A DNA stretch of 64,000 nt from Parvimonas sp035282405 (GTDB lineage Bacteria; Bacillota; Clostridia; Tissierellales; Peptoniphilaceae), in the NCBI RefSeq assembly GCF_035282405.1, contig NZ_JAYKBP010000002.1, positions 453,239 through 517,238 on the forward strand, given 5' to 3'. The notes under the pieces were generated by a model, which made no database searches, was not told where the DNA came from, and worked only from the letters and a program-made list of their open reading frames with translations. The translations under genes were made by a program, and so were the position numbers. Shown here piece after piece: positions 9,286 through 18,616 of the stretch (position 1 is its first letter; each line of letters begins with the position of its first letter).

Positions 9286-11220
9286 CTATTTATTTCTTTT
9301 CTTTCTTGAAATTTGTAGAAGTCCAAGACTTAATGTCCCCATTGTAACATAAGTAAGTATTTGAGTACCAACTCCTGTTTTTGGAATTTTAGAATTTTTT
9401 GGAATTTTCTTGTTAGTAATTACAAAACCGTCTTTTACATTTCCTTCTATTTTACTTTCATAACCTTCCACTTCTGTTTCTTTGACTGTATAGACTATCT
9501 CTTTGTCATTTTCATCAAATTTTGGCAAGTCTTTGAAAGTATGTTTCCAAGAGTTTGAGTCATTTAATTTTACTCTTTGAACTTCTTTTCCATTTGCTAA
9601 AAGTTGTACTTCTACTTCTTTCAATGGAGTTCCTATCCATTTCTTTTCAACTGAAATTTCTGATTTTTCTATATTCTTGTTTGTTATTGTAAAATCATTC
9701 TTTGAATTTTCTCTTATTTCTGTTTTATATCCGTCAATTTTTTCTTCTTCAACAGTATATTTAATTTCAGTTTTTCCATCATCTTTAAATTTATTTAAGT
9801 TTTTAAATATATGTTGCCAATTATTTTCATCACTTAGAGTGACTTTATCGATTTTTTTACCATCTGCTAATAAGTTTACTACAACAGACGATGTCTTCTT
9901 TCCAACCCAAGCTTTATTAACTTTTACTTCCGTTTTTTCTCTCTTATTAGTTATAGTTTTTACTACAGCAACATTATCTTTTACTTCAACATTAATTATT
10001 TCATCGCTTTTTATCCAACCTGAAGGAGCTTGAATTTCTTTAATTTCATACTTACCTTGAACTAATTTTTCAGAAACCGCTTCTCCTTTTTTATCAGTCA
10101 CTAATTCAAAAGTTTCATTAGTTTCTTTGTTAGTAATTTGAAATTTTGCACCTTGTAAAGGCATTTTATTATTATCAGCATCAACTTTAATAATCTTTAT
10201 TTTTCCAAGCAAATTTCCCTCAATACTTCCATTAGAAATTGCACTTCTATAGGTACTTGTTGCTTCATGACTTTCGCCTTGTGCTAATAATTTTACCTTG
10301 TTTTTTACAACAAGATTAGGTTTGTAAGTTGATTTATATCTTAAGAAATATTGTTCTCCTTTGTTTATATCCCCAAGCTCAAATCTAAATTTTGTTCCAT
10401 TTTCAGAAATTTGAACTTTATTTCCAATTTTTTCCTTTGATATACTTTCAGTTGCATTTCCATATTTATCAAGTTTTACTCTTTCTAGTTCAAAACTATC
10501 TTTAATATAGTGAAGTCCACTAGATTTTCCATTTGAAACGGTCAATTTATCCTCAAATACAACATTTTTGAAATTTTTACCCTTTACATTAAAACGAACA
10601 GTCCACGCTACTTCGTTGGCATTCTCGTTAACTCTGTTAGGCCATTTTTCTAAAATTTCATCTGGTACTAATCCAGGCTTTTCTATATGAATTTTTTTAT
10701 TTAATTTTTTACCATTCATCTCAATTTCTAAAAGATTGTCTTGTCCAATCTTTATTTTATCTTGATTAAATGAAGATTCCATAGAAATTTTTCCCTTAAC
10801 ATTGTAGAGGTTTTCAACTTTTTCATTTAAAGTAACTCTTAAAACTCCTCCACCTTCTTTTTTTACAGCAATTTTGCCTTTTCCATAAACAGTTTTTCCG
10901 TCTGTTCCATATATTGGAAAATCAACAGCTGATGAGTCTTCTATAAATCTAAAAGTATCTGGTAATTTAACTTCAAAGTAATCACCTTTTTTTAGGGTAT
11001 TTTTATACTTTTCTGCATTCCAATCTAAATTAAGTTTAAATCTACTCCAACGGGAAATTTTATTTAACTCTTTTCCTTCTCCGTTGGTAATTGTAAATTT
11101 CGTAATATTCACATTAGGTGAAATATTTCTACCAGTTTCAGCTGAAATTCTGAAAATAGGTAACAAAGTACCTAATACCATAAGTACACTCAACATAATA
11201 CAACAAAATCTTTTTTTCAT
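9286..11220 (-). CDS. LPXTG-type cell-wall adhesin with collagen-binding/CnaB domains
   Basis: I start the protein at ATG 11220 (644 residues) because AGGAGG sits 6 bases upstream; an in-frame ATG at 11235 overlaps that site and lacks its own. A signal peptide (about 1-28) is followed by an N-terminal adhesin region resembling Cna A-type collagen-binding folds (about 30-320). Next comes a SpaA/CnaB prealbumin-like domain near 335-425 (GAKFQITNKETNETF), then two closely related CnaB repeats (about 430-520 and 522-605, each with KxW(V/I)G and YTVEE/YTVKE). The anchor is IPKTG at about 612-616, a hydrophobic stretch and RKKRNK. CnaB domains usually carry isopeptide bonds. The protein should be displayed on the wall by sortase. 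The ligand is not known. Confidence 0.88.
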   Translation of the reverse strand: MKKRFCCIMLSVLMVLGTLLPIFRISAETGRNISPNVNITKFTITNGEGKELNKISRWSRFKLNLDWNAEKYKNTLKKGDYFEVKLPDTFRFIEDSSAVDFPIYGTDGKTVYGKGKIAVKKEGGGVLRVTLNEKVENLYNVKGKISMESSFNQDKIKIGQDNLLEIEMNGKKLNKKIHIEKPGLVPDEILEKWPNRVNENANEVAWTVRFNVKGKNFKNVVFEDKLTVSNGKSSGLHYIKDSFELERVKLDKYGNATESISKEKIGNKVQISENGTKFRFELGDINKGEQYFLRYKSTYKPNLVVKNKVKLLAQGESHEATSTYRSAISNGSIEGNLLGKIKIIKVDADNNKMPLQGAKFQITNKETNETFELVTDKKGEAVSEKLVQGKYEIKEIQAPSGWIKSDEIINVEVKDNVAVVKTITNKREKTEVKVNKAWVGKKTSSVVVNLLADGKKIDKVTLSDENNWQHIFKNLNKFKDDGKTEIKYTVEEEKIDGYKTEIRENSKNDFTITNKNIEKSEISVEKKWIGTPLKEVEVQLLANGKEVQRVKLNDSNSWKHTFKDLPKFDENDKEIVYTVKETEVEGYESKIEGNVKDGFVITNKKIPKNSKIPKTGVGTQILTYVTMGTLSLGLLQISRKKRNK

Positions 11221-11381
11221 TGTGCACCTCCTCATAGAATGTTTTTGATATTATACCTATTTTTAAAAATAACACATCACTTATTTTCAAAAATTTTTTA
11301 GTTATTAGAAATAACAAAACTAATAACTTAACTTAAATAAACTACAAAAAACGGATGAAACAATTTCTAATAGTTATAATT

Positions 11382-11410
11382 ATCATAGCACTTTTGTGAT
11401 TTATAGTCAA
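11382..11410 (-). promoter_or_regulatory. Promoter of the CnaB adhesin gene, with a long 5' leader
   Basis: Minus strand -35 TTGACT (11405-11410), 17-bp spacer, -10 TATGAT (11382-11387). The leader of about 150 bases contains a perfect 9-bp inverted repeat AGTTATTAG (11300-11308) / CTAATAACT (11320-11328), possibly a 5' stabilising stem. Nothing else is visible in 11236-11500. Confidence 0.65.
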
Positions 11411-11501
11411 TATGTGTTAAATATAATTATAACTAATCATAGCTTAAAATTATAAAAGTAATTGCGATTAAATATCGAAAAATCACATCTACGAAATTTT
11501 C

Positions 11502-11531
11502 AAAAAACATACTCGTTTTTATACGAGTATG
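11502..11531 (-). terminator. Terminator of the pyr operon
   Basis: Stem CATACTCG (11508-11515) / CGAGTATG (11524-11531) followed on the minus strand by a T-run, 13 bases after the pyrE stop. A T-run on the plus strand makes it potentially bidirectional. Confidence 0.85.
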
Positions 11532-11544
11532 CTTTTTTAATAGC

Positions 11545-12126
11545 TTAGAATTTTTTTCTGCTTCCAGGTTTTACAAGTTCAATTTTTCCTTCTTTACAAA
11601 GTGGACATTCTTCTTTGTCAAATGCTTGAACATTTAAGGAAATTGCAGGGAAAAGCGGATATTCAATATTTGATTTTCCATTTGTCCTATCAACTATTGA
11701 AGCAATTCCAACAACATTTGCTCCATGTTCTTTTAGAACTTTTATTGTTTCCAATGAAGATTTTCCTGTTGTAACAACATCTTCAACTACAAGTACATTT
11801 TCTCCCTCATTTATGAAAAATCCTCTTCTTAAAGTCATAATTTCATTTTCTCTTTCTGTGAACATTGCTCTTACTCCCAAGGCTCTTCCCAATTCGTAAG
11901 CAATTACAATTCCGCCCATTGCAGGTCCAACTACTGCATCAACTTTTACATTTGCATCTTCAAGTTTTTTCTTAATTACCTTACAAACTTCTTCAGCTTT
12001 TTTTGGATACATCAAAAGTTTTGCACATTGAACATATTTGTCGCTATGTTTTCCTGATGATAATAGGAAATGTCCTTCTAATAATGCTTCACTTTCTTTT
12101 AATAATTCCAATACTCTTTGTTCCAT
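11545..12126 (-). CDS. pyrE: Orotate phosphoribosyltransferase
   Basis: A 193-residue type-I phosphoribosyltransferase that converts orotate and PRPP to orotidine monophosphate. The PRPP loop VLVVEDVVTTGKS is clear near residue 110, along with the FTERE strand segment. The C-terminus carries a CPLC cysteine pair (about 174-177), which is common in clostridial PyrE and not needed for the basic fold. Last gene of the pyr operon, 9 bases after pyrD and followed by a strong terminator. Confidence 0.94.
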   Translation of the reverse strand: MEQRVLELLKESEALLEGHFLLSSGKHSDKYVQCAKLLMYPKKAEEVCKVIKKKLEDANVKVDAVVGPAMGGIVIAYELGRALGVRAMFTERENEIMTLRRGFFINEGENVLVVEDVVTTGKSSLETIKVLKEHGANVVGIASIVDRTNGKSNIEYPLFPAISLNVQAFDKEECPLCKEGKIELVKPGSRKKF

Positions 12127-12135
12127 ATTTACCTC

Positions 12136-13032
12136 CTAAATAATTCCTCTAATTTCTTCTAAATTTTTTATATTTTGTTCTTTACAGAATTTTTCCATTC
12201 CTTCAATTATATCAATCATTACTCTAGGATTGATAAAGTTTGCCGTTCCAACTTGAATTGCAGTTGCTCCAGCCATAATAAACTCAATTGCATCTTGCCA
12301 ATTCATTATTCCACCCATTCCGATAATCGGAACATCTACAACCGAAGCGACATCTCTTACCATTCTAAGAGCTATCGGTTTTATACAAGCTCCTGAAAGT
12401 CCTGCCGTTACATTGTCAAAAACTGCTTTTCTATTATAAATATCTATCGCCAAGGCATTAAATGTATTAACAAGTGAAAGACAATCCGCTCCCGCTTCAA
12501 CACAAGTTTTTGCCATTTCTTTTATATTTTCAGCATTTGGAGATAATTTTACCATAAGAATTTTATCCGTATTTTCTCTAACTTTTCTTACAATTCCCTC
12601 TGCAATGTCGCATTTTATTCCAAAAGCCATTCCACCTGATTTTACATTTGGGCAGGAAATATTCAATTCAATTATTTTTATATTCGTCTTATTGATAAGT
12701 TCAATGGATTTTAAATAATCCTCTAATTGTGAACCTCCAATGTTTGCTAAAATCTGTGTATCAAAACTTTCCATAAAAGGTAAATCTTCTTCAATAAAAG
12801 TCGGTACTGAAGGATTTTGAAGTCCGATACTGTTCATTATCCCTGCAGGTGTTTCGTAAATTCTAATTCCCGTATTTCCGTCTTTACCTGCAAAAGTAAG
12901 TCCTTTTGTAGAAATACCGCCTATTCTGTTTAAGTCGATATATTCAGCATATTCTCTACCGAAACCGAAAGTTCCGGAAGCTCCGATAACGGGGTTTTTA
13001 AATTTAACTTCACAAATATCTACTTCCAACAT
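12136..13032 (-). CDS. pyrD: Dihydroorotate dehydrogenase, class 1B catalytic subunit
   Basis: A 298-residue FMN TIM-barrel protein that oxidises dihydroorotate to orotate. It has [12 protein letters not shown] near the N-terminus, the [11 protein letters not shown] motif with the active-site cysteine near 130, and the C-terminal GMGGI and [10 protein letters not shown] phosphate-binding segments. The directly upstream PyrK gene shows it is the NAD-linked class 1B form, which works as a PyrD2K2 complex. The ATG overlaps the pyrK stop by one base, indicating translational coupling. Confidence 0.95.
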   Translation of the reverse strand: MLEVDICEVKFKNPVIGASGTFGFGREYAEYIDLNRIGGISTKGLTFAGKDGNTGIRIYETPAGIMNSIGLQNPSVPTFIEEDLPFMESFDTQILANIGGSQLEDYLKSIELINKTNIKIIELNISCPNVKSGGMAFGIKCDIAEGIVRKVRENTDKILMVKLSPNAENIKEMAKTCVEAGADCLSLVNTFNALAIDIYNRKAVFDNVTAGLSGACIKPIALRMVRDVASVVDVPIIGMGGIMNWQDAIEFIMAGATAIQVGTANFINPRVMIDIIEGMEKFCKEQNIKNLEEIRGII

Positions 13033-13760
13033 TAAAAATTCACCTCCTTAACTTCAAATACAGGACCTTCCTTGCAAATTCTTTTCATTCCGTTTTTAGT
13101 TTTACAACTACAAGCTAGACAAGCCCCGATTCCACAACCCATTCTACTCTCTAAAGAAACATAGACAGGTATGTTAAAGTTTAAATTTTTAACAGAATTC
13201 ATCATAGGATTTGGACCGCAACAATAGATTACATCATAATCATCTTTTATTATTTCAGTTATGAAACCCTTATGTCCTACACTCCCTGTATTTGTTGCGA
13301 TATATGTATTTTTTGTAAATTCCTTAAATTCTTCAGTAAAATATATTTCATCTCTAAAGCCTGCATATAAATCCACGTCTGCTTCCAATTTCTTTGCAAG
13401 ATATAGCATTGGTGCAATTCCGATTCCCCCTGCAACAAGTGCAACTTTTTTCCCTTTAAATTCATCAATCGGAAAGCCGTTACCAAGCGGTCCTAAAATT
13501 TCTATGCTGTCTCCAACTTTCTTTTCGGACATAATCTTTGTACCTTTTCCCACAACTGCATAAAGAAAAGTCAATTTATCATCTTCCATATCGCAAATAC
13601 TTATCGGACGGGGAAGCATATTCCCGTCCTCAAAGCATTTAACCATATAAAATTGTCCGACTTTAGCTTTAAATTCTCCCTTGACATCCATTTTGTAAAT
13701 GCCTTCGGAAATTTTTTCATTTAAAATTATTTCAACTTTTTCGTATGATTTATTCTCCAT
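13032..13760 (-). CDS. pyrK: Dihydroorotate dehydrogenase electron-transfer subunit
   Basis: A 242-residue FAD/2Fe-2S protein that passes electrons from PyrD to NAD. An N-terminal ferredoxin-reductase beta barrel with RPISICD is followed by an NAD-binding part ([15 protein letters not shown]). A C-terminal iron-sulfur ligand set [11 protein letters not shown] with a later Cys in RICKEG gives the typical PyrK pattern. It overlaps pyrF by 11 bases and pyrD by one base, so the three are almost certainly co-translated. Confidence 0.95.
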   Translation of the reverse strand: MENKSYEKVEIILNEKISEGIYKMDVKGEFKAKVGQFYMVKCFEDGNMLPRPISICDMEDDKLTFLYAVVGKGTKIMSEKKVGDSIEILGPLGNGFPIDEFKGKKVALVAGGIGIAPMLYLAKKLEADVDLYAGFRDEIYFTEEFKEFTKNTYIATNTGSVGHKGFITEIIKDDYDVIYCCGPNPMMNSVKNLNFNIPVYVSLESRMGCGIGACLACSCKTKNGMKRICKEGPVFEVKEVNF

Positions 13761-14604
13761 AAATATCCTTCCTCATATTCAAAACAGCTTCTCTTGTATA
13801 GTGAGCAAATCTTTCTTCGCCGTCTTCAAATTTTTGATAGTATTTTATAATTCCTCTTGAAGAGTTTACAACTCCGCCATTAAAGTCATTCAAATAAGTT
13901 CTGATGTCTTCCGCTTTTGCACCTTGTGCTCCATATCCAGGTAATAAAAAGAAAATATTTTTATATCTTTCTCTTATCTTCTTAGCTTCTTCGCTATGAG
14001 TCGCTCCTACGACAAATCCCAAAGGAGAATATCCACATTCAGAAGTTAATTCATCAGCAAATTTCTTAAGTTCATCTCCAACTTTGAAGTATAGAGCTTC
14101 TCCGTTATAATCAAGACATTCAATATCCTTTGCTCCCTCATTTGAAGTTCTAAGTAAAACGAAAACTCCCTTTTCTCCGATTTTTAAATAATCTAAATAA
14201 GGTGTGATACTGTCCATTCCCATATATGGATTAAGAGTTATAAAGTCTGCTTCAAACTCTCCTTTAAAATGTGCCTTTGCATATTCCTTTGCAGTACTTG
14301 CAATATCCCCTCTTTTAACATCTCCGATACCTAAAAGTCCCTTTTCTTTAAGATATCTTAAAGTTCTTTGATAAGCAATAAGGCCTTCAAGTCCGTTTGC
14401 TTCATAATATGCAATTTGTGGTTTGTAGATTGCTACAATATCACTTGTTGCATCAATTATTGTCTTATTATATTCAAAAATTATATCTGAAATTTTTTCG
14501 TGCTTTTCTTTAATATAATTTGGAATATAGTCTAAATGGCTATCAAGTCCTACACAAACAAACCCTTTTTCTTTTACTGCTTCATATAATCTATCTATTA
14601 TCAT
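13750..14604 (-). CDS. pyrF: Orotidine 5'-phosphate decarboxylase (long type)
   Basis: A 284-residue TIM-barrel enzyme converting OMP to UMP. The N-terminal [11 protein letters not shown], the catalytic DVKRGDI (near residue 118, Lys/Asp pair) and the phosphate-binding LPGYGAQGA (near 222) are all present. The length of about 280 residues places it in the longer OMPDC subgroup, rather than the 230-residue E. coli/Bacillus form. It overlaps pyrK by 11 bases and shares one base with pyrC. Confidence 0.94.
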   Translation of the reverse strand: MIIDRLYEAVKEKGFVCVGLDSHLDYIPNYIKEKHEKISDIIFEYNKTIIDATSDIVAIYKPQIAYYEANGLEGLIAYQRTLRYLKEKGLLGIGDVKRGDIASTAKEYAKAHFKGEFEADFITLNPYMGMDSITPYLDYLKIGEKGVFVLLRTSNEGAKDIECLDYNGEALYFKVGDELKKFADELTSECGYSPLGFVVGATHSEEAKKIRERYKNIFFLLPGYGAQGAKAEDIRTYLNDFNGGVVNSSRGIIKYYQKFEDGEERFAHYTREAVLNMRKDIYGE

Positions 14605-15791
14605 TAAAATTCTCCTTTATACTTAATTTCTCCTGCTTTAATTGTCATAAGCACTTCTCCGTAAAGTTCCATTTTATCAAAAGGTGTATTTTTTGCTTTT
14701 GATGCAAATTTACTTGAATCTACAACAATTTTTTTATCAGTATCAACTATAACCAAATCTGCAAAATATCCCTCTTTTAAAAGACCTTTTTTAATTCCCA
14801 TTAAATTAGCTCCCCCATAGGACATTACTTTTGACAAAGTTCTTATGTCGATATTTCTCTCTTTAACTAATTTTGTATTACAAATCGCAAATGCAGTTTC
14901 AAGTCCGACAAGTCCCGGACTTCCATTCGCCTTATCCTCTGCAGTATGTGGCGCATGATCCGTTGCAATCGCATCAACAGTTCCATCCACAATTCCATCT
15001 ATTAGAGCTTCAACATCAGCTTTTGTTCTTATTGGCGGATTTACTCTGTAAGAATTATCCCAAAGTGCAATATGATGCGGAGTTATTTCACAAGTAACCT
15101 TTACTCCCTCTTTTTTTCCACGTCTTACAGCTTCCAAAGAGTCAATTGTACTAACATGGCAAAGATGAATTCTTCCACCCAATCTCTTTGCAAGATAAAC
15201 ATCTCTTAAAGTCATAAGGTCTTCTGCTATTCTATAATCAATTGGAGAAAGTTCACTTTCTGCATGTATCATTATGATTTTATCGTATTTTTTCGCCTCT
15301 AAAATCGCTCTATACATTGTAGTTTCGGAAAGCACACCTTTACCGTCGTCGGATAAAAATTTTGCATTTTTAAATTTTGAATAGTCAACTAAATTTTTTC
15401 CGTCAAAATTTTCAGTAACTGCGACTATCTGATTTATATCTACTAAATCTAATTCCTTTGCTCTCTTCATTATATAGTTATAAGTTTCTAAATCACTGCA
15501 AATAGGCTTTGTATTTGCCATTGTATTTACAGTTGTATATCCGCCTCTTAAAGCTGAAAGTGAGCCTGTTTTTAAATCTTCCTTATAAGTAAAACCCGGA
15601 TCTCTAAAATGCACATGCAAATCTACAAATGCAGGCATAACAGTCTTTCCTTTTGCATCTATAATTTCATAACTTTCATCGAAACTTAAATTTTCACCAA
15701 TTTCTACAATCTTTCCGTCTTCAATCTTTATTTCTCCGACTCTATTTATATCTTTATCCACTAGGATTGCATTTTTAACTATTTTTTTCAC
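14604..15791 (-). CDS. pyrC: Dihydroorotase
   Basis: An amidohydrolase cyclising carbamoyl aspartate to dihydroorotate. I start it at a GTG at 15791 (395 residues) because GGAGG lies 5 bases upstream; the longer frame from 15821 would run deep into pyrI and has no ribosome site. The metal ligands are in [12 protein letters not shown] (near 60), a lysine/His set follows (HAESE, HLCHVST), and the ATDHAPH motif lies near 300. It is the class I (Bacillus-type) enzyme. It overlaps the end of pyrI by 17 bases. Confidence 0.93.
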   Translation of the reverse strand: MKKIVKNAILVDKDINRVGEIKIEDGKIVEIGENLSFDESYEIIDAKGKTVMPAFVDLHVHFRDPGFTYKEDLKTGSLSALRGGYTTVNTMANTKPICSDLETYNYIMKRAKELDLVDINQIVAVTENFDGKNLVDYSKFKNAKFLSDDGKGVLSETTMYRAILEAKKYDKIIMIHAESELSPIDYRIAEDLMTLRDVYLAKRLGGRIHLCHVSTIDSLEAVRRGKKEGVKVTCEITPHHIALWDNSYRVNPPIRTKADVEALIDGIVDGTVDAIATDHAPHTAEDKANGSPGLVGLETAFAICNTKLVKERNIDIRTLSKVMSYGGANLMGIKKGLLKEGYFADLVIVDTDKKIVVDSSKFASKAKNTPFDKMELYGEVLMTIKAGEIKYKGEF

Positions 15792-16218
15792 TATGTCCTC
15801 CACAAGAATATAAATTATCACAGTAATTACATCTATAAATTCCCTTTTCTCTATTAACTAATATAAATTTATTCTGAACATTTTCGTGGCAAGTTATACA
15901 ACGTGGATTTTTACATTTTATAAAACCCTCTACCTTTTCAGGTAAAATCATTGAAAGTTTTTCTTTGATTTTTTCATTTTCAATGATATTTATAGTTAAA
16001 TTTCTATCTATCAAACCTAAAATTGCTAGGTCAATATCCATTACATTTTCAATTTTTATCATATCTTTTTTGCCATATTTTTTAGAATCGGCATTCATTA
16101 TAAGTGCAACTGTAAAATCTGCACTATCCAATTCTAAAAGTTTAAAAATTTCATAACCAAGACCCGGTTTAATATGGTCTATTACAATTCCATTTGAAAT
16201 ACTATTAATATTTAACAT
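15775..16218 (-). CDS. pyrI: Aspartate carbamoyltransferase regulatory chain
   Basis: A 147-residue allosteric subunit with an N-terminal nucleotide-binding domain ([11 protein letters not shown] near residue 8) and a C-terminal zinc domain with four cysteines in CKNPRC and CNYCDN. In enteric bacteria PyrI lets CTP and ATP control PyrB; the presence here suggests the same feedback on enzyme activity. It lies directly between pyrB (one-base overlap) and pyrC. Presence of pyrI together with the leader arrangement makes the front end of the operon look like enteric pyrBI. Confidence 0.93.
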   Translation of the reverse strand: MLNINSISNGIVIDHIKPGLGYEIFKLLELDSADFTVALIMNADSKKYGKKDMIKIENVMDIDLAILGLIDRNLTINIIENEKIKEKLSMILPEKVEGFIKCKNPRCITCHENVQNKFILVNREKGIYRCNYCDNLYSCGGHSEKNS

Positions 16219-17138
16219 TATTTTACCTCCAATAATTTTAAGATTAATGCCATTCTGATTATCATACCGAATTTAACTTGATTAAAATACTTTGCTCTAG
16301 GGTCTGAATCCACTTCTGTCGCAATTTCATTTACTCTTGGCAATGGGTGAAGAATTATCATATCATCCTTTGCAGTTTTCAACTTTTTATTATCTAAAAT
16401 GTAAGTATCTTTAAGTCTTACATAATCAGCCTCATTGAAAAATCTTTCCCTTTGAACTCTTGTCATATATAGAATATCAAGTTTATCCATAACTTCTTCT
16501 ATTGTTCTAACTTCAATAAACTCAACATTATGGTCATTTAGATACACCTTAATATATTCTGGAATAACAAGCTCACCCGGTGAAATAAAGATGAATTTAT
16601 TTCCCTTAAACTTTGAAAGAGTCTTAACTAGTGAGTGAACAGTTCTTCCGAATTTTAAGTCCCCACAAAGACCGATAGTCATATTTTCCAAACTTTTCTT
16701 ATATTGTGAAATTGTAAGTAAATCTGTAAGAGTTTGAGTTGGATGTTGATGTCCACCGTCTCCCGCATTAATAAAAGGAACAAGTGTTACTTCTTTTGCA
16801 AGCTCTGCAGAACCCTCGTGTGGATGACGCATAGCTATAATATCTGAATAACAACCCACTGTTTTTATTGTATCTTGTAGGCTTTCTCCCTTAGTTGCTG
16901 ATGAAACTTTAGGATCCGGAACAGTTATACAACTTCCACCAAGTCTAAGCATTGCAGATTCAAAACTCAATCTCGTTCTTGTTGAAGGTTCAAAGAACAA
17001 TGATGCCAAAATCTTTCCTCTACATTTTTCTGAAAATTTTTCAGGATTATTATAAATCTCAGCTCCTAACTCCATAAGTTCAAGTAACTCTTCACACGAA
17101 AAGTCCTCACTACTAACTAAATTTCTAAATTTGTTCAT
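16218..17138 (-). CDS. pyrB: Aspartate carbamoyltransferase catalytic chain
   Basis: A 306-residue transcarbamoylase joining carbamoyl phosphate and aspartate, the first committed pyrimidine step. The carbamoyl-phosphate motif FEPSTRTR is at about 50-57, RHPHEGS near 130, HPTQTLTDL near 152 and the HPLPR loop near 269. ATG 17138 has a GGAGG site. It is the first structural gene, about 40 bases behind the leader terminator. No carAB genes accompany the operon, so carbamoyl phosphate must come from elsewhere in the genome. Confidence 0.96.
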   Translation of the reverse strand: MNKFRNLVSSEDFSCEELLELMELGAEIYNNPEKFSEKCRGKILASLFFEPSTRTRLSFESAMLRLGGSCITVPDPKVSSATKGESLQDTIKTVGCYSDIIAMRHPHEGSAELAKEVTLVPFINAGDGGHQHPTQTLTDLLTISQYKKSLENMTIGLCGDLKFGRTVHSLVKTLSKFKGNKFIFISPGELVIPEYIKVYLNDHNVEFIEVRTIEEVMDKLDILYMTRVQRERFFNEADYVRLKDTYILDNKKLKTAKDDMIILHPLPRVNEIATEVDSDPRAKYFNQVKFGMIIRMALILKLLEVK

Positions 17139-17173
17139 ACCATTCCTCCTACTAGGTCATTTTGTCATAAACA

Positions 17174-17205
17174 CAAAAAAAGGAAATAACTAAAAGTTAT
17201 TTCCT
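17174..17205 (-). promoter_or_regulatory. Attenuator (intrinsic terminator) upstream of pyrB
   Basis: Perfect 10-bp stem AGGAAATAAC / GTTATTTCCT (17181-17190 and 17196-17205) with a 5-base loop, followed on the minus strand by a 7-T run. It lies about 35 bases before the pyrB ATG, between the pyr promoter and the first structural gene, so it must be bypassed for expression. The leader reading frame ends inside its first arm (stop at 17197-17199). Confidence 0.82.
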
Positions 17206-17457
17206 AAAATTAAAATTATTAAAGAAAAATATTGAATAAAATTGGAAACAAAGCTCCTTTAAAAAGCCTTTTACAACTTGAATATTAGGAAACTTTGTCT
17301 TTTTAAAACAAAAACCGGAAATACATTTTATAAAAAATGGATTACCGGCTAAATTACCAAAATTATTAAAAAGAGAAAATTTAAGAACAAAAACAGAAAA
17401 GTCAATCAAACAATTTTTACCAATATTAAAAACCGACATTTTAACTGTACTTGTCAT
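17197..17457 (-). CDS. Putative pyrBI-type leader peptide (86 residues)
   Basis: An ATG at 17457 has a GGAGG site 7 bases upstream and follows a perfect promoter. The frame runs through the U-rich leader and stops within the first arm of the attenuator. It is Phe-rich (for example YSIFFFNNFNF near the end), because the template is U-rich. In E. coli, UTP shortage makes RNA polymerase pause in such tracts so that the ribosome catches up and disrupts the terminator; this frame has the right position to do the same. At 86 residues it is longer than the enteric leader of 44. A real small protein is possible, but the placement favours a regulatory role. The in-frame ATG at 17598 lies upstream of the promoter and is not used. 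Confidence 0.62.
   Translation of the reverse strand: MTSTVKMSVFNIGKNCLIDFSVFVLKFSLFNNFGNLAGNPFFIKCISGFCFKKTKFPNIQVVKGFLKELCFQFYSIFFFNNFNFRK
17305..17348 (-). promoter_or_regulatory. Second hairpin plus U-run inside the pyr leader
   Basis: Arms CCGGTAATCCATTTT and AAAATGTATTTCCGG (minus strand, 17334-17348 and 17315-17329) pair at 13 of 15 positions around a short loop and are followed by TTTTTGTTTT. It looks like a pause hairpin or a first terminator within the translated leader. Confidence 0.6.
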
Positions 17458-17488
17458 AAAATTTACCTCCGTCAATTTTTCTTTGACT

Positions 17489-17517
17489 ATTATACAATAA
17501 TAAAAATATAAAGTCAA
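17489..17517 (-). promoter_or_regulatory. Promoter of the pyr operon
   Basis: Minus strand -35 TTGACT (17512-17517), 17-bp spacer, perfect -10 TATAAT (17489-17494). It is followed by a leader of about 345 bases before pyrB. Confidence 0.85.
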
Positions 17518-17537
17518 TACTTTTTTAAAAGTTTCAC

Positions 17538-17564
17538 AAAAAAACTCCACCAATTTGATGGAGT
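17538..17564 (-). terminator. Terminator separating the toxin/immunity unit from the pyr promoter
   Basis: Near-perfect stem ACTCCA-CAA / TTG-TGGAGT (17544-17564) followed on the minus strand by seven T. It sits just upstream of the pyr -35 box. It probably ends transcripts from the 17.7-20.7 kb unit, about 160 bases past that unit's last stop. Confidence 0.78.
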
Positions 17565-17723
17565 CAAGGTATAGACAAAGTATAAAATTTGTCTGCACAA
17601 AAAAAGAAATTAATGGTTCAGTAACTAAATTTATTATTTCAAAATATATGCCTTTACATTTGTTTTTTCAGAACAATTTTATCACAAATTAATTTTGCGA
17701 ATGTAAAAACTTCATTATTATTG

Positions 17724-18614
17724 TTATTTATTAACTACTTTAACCGACTTAACAAATTTTTTAAAATCTTTCTTTATTTTTTCTTGCAAATCTAATGGAG
17801 TATTTACTAAATCAATTTCAAATGTAAGCTCTAAAACTTCTTCTCCATCTTTATATAAGTATGAATGTTTTTCTATCTTTTTATTTTTTCCAGAAACTTC
17901 TACATAGTATTCTTTATCGTCAATCTCTTTATACTTAAATGATTTTAAATCCCCATGCCATCTTGTCCATGTTTTTTTTATATCTTCACTTGAAAAACTT
18001 TCATATGCAGTATCTATCATAAATCCTATATAGTTATTTTCATATTCTTCATGAATATATATTTGATAAGCATCTGTATGTCCATCTTCTATATCAATAT
18101 ATTCATCAGGAAGTAGCTTATAACTAACTTTTGAATCATCTGCGGTTTCAAATCCACCATTCTTAGAAATATTTTTAAAATCTATATCCTTAGCATTTAA
18201 TGCTAAATTACGTACAGTTTCTCCCAACACTTCCGGATTGACTGGTAACAATAACTCTACAATATTATTAGAATTCTTACTTCCAATATATCCTTTCCCA
18301 ATACTAACCCAAAGTTCAACCTTAATCTTATCATCATATTTTAAAACCTCTATGAATTTATATTTTTTACAAAATGTGTTGTAAGATTTTATTCCTGTTA
18401 CTGCCCAAAAATCTTTTTTAGAATTTTTATGTTTTGAATTTTCTGAATATTCTAATTTAGTTAATATCTCTTTCCCAAACTCTGTATTAGTCATTGTATG
18501 TGAATAAATTTTATCTTGATATTGACTTACCCATAATCCCCTTTCATCTCTTATATCATGTATTATTAATATATTATCACCTAAATGGATTGATACACTT
18601 GCCTTTGATATCAT
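17724..18614 (-). CDS. Probable immunity protein for the adjacent LXG toxin
   Basis: A 296-residue soluble protein without signal peptide or membrane span, encoded 2 bases after the toxin gene. Its GGAGG ribosome site lies inside the last toxin codons, so the two are tightly coupled. The first 125 residues (with WAVTGIKSYNTFCKKYKFIE) vaguely recall the DUF1436/CdiI immunity family seen beside contact-dependent inhibition toxins, but I recognise this only by pattern and the match is uncertain. The C-terminal half is acidic and shows no known motif. Position after a polymorphic toxin is the main argument: such toxins need a cognate, cytoplasmic inhibitor encoded directly downstream. Confidence 0.65.
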   Translation of the reverse strand: MISKASVSIHLGDNILIIHDIRDERGLWVSQYQDKIYSHTMTNTEFGKEILTKLEYSENSKHKNSKKDFWAVTGIKSYNTFCKKYKFIEVLKYDDKIKVELWVSIGKGYIGSKNSNNIVELLLPVNPEVLGETVRNLALNAKDIDFKNISKNGGFETADDSKVSYKLLPDEYIDIEDGHTDAYQIYIHEEYENNYIGFMIDTAYESFSSEDIKKTWTRWHGDLKSFKYKEIDDKEYYVEVSGKNKKIEKHSYLYKDGEEVLELTFEIDLVNTPLDLQEKIKKDFKKFVKSVKVVNK

Positions 18615-18616
18615 TT

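Noticed and set aside
9361..10033. Plus-strand frames of 65 and 118 residues inside the CnaB adhesin gene
   Set aside because: Phe/Ser-rich shadow translations of a well supported wall protein; no start signals.
17139..17520. PyrR-type binding leader for the pyr operon
   Set aside because: I looked for the conserved PyrR anti-antiterminator loop sequence and did not see it; the leader peptide layout explains the region better.
17458..17598. N-terminal extension of the pyr leader frame to 133 residues
   Set aside because: The extension covers the promoter and the upstream terminator; the ATG at 17457 has the ribosome site and lies after the promoter.
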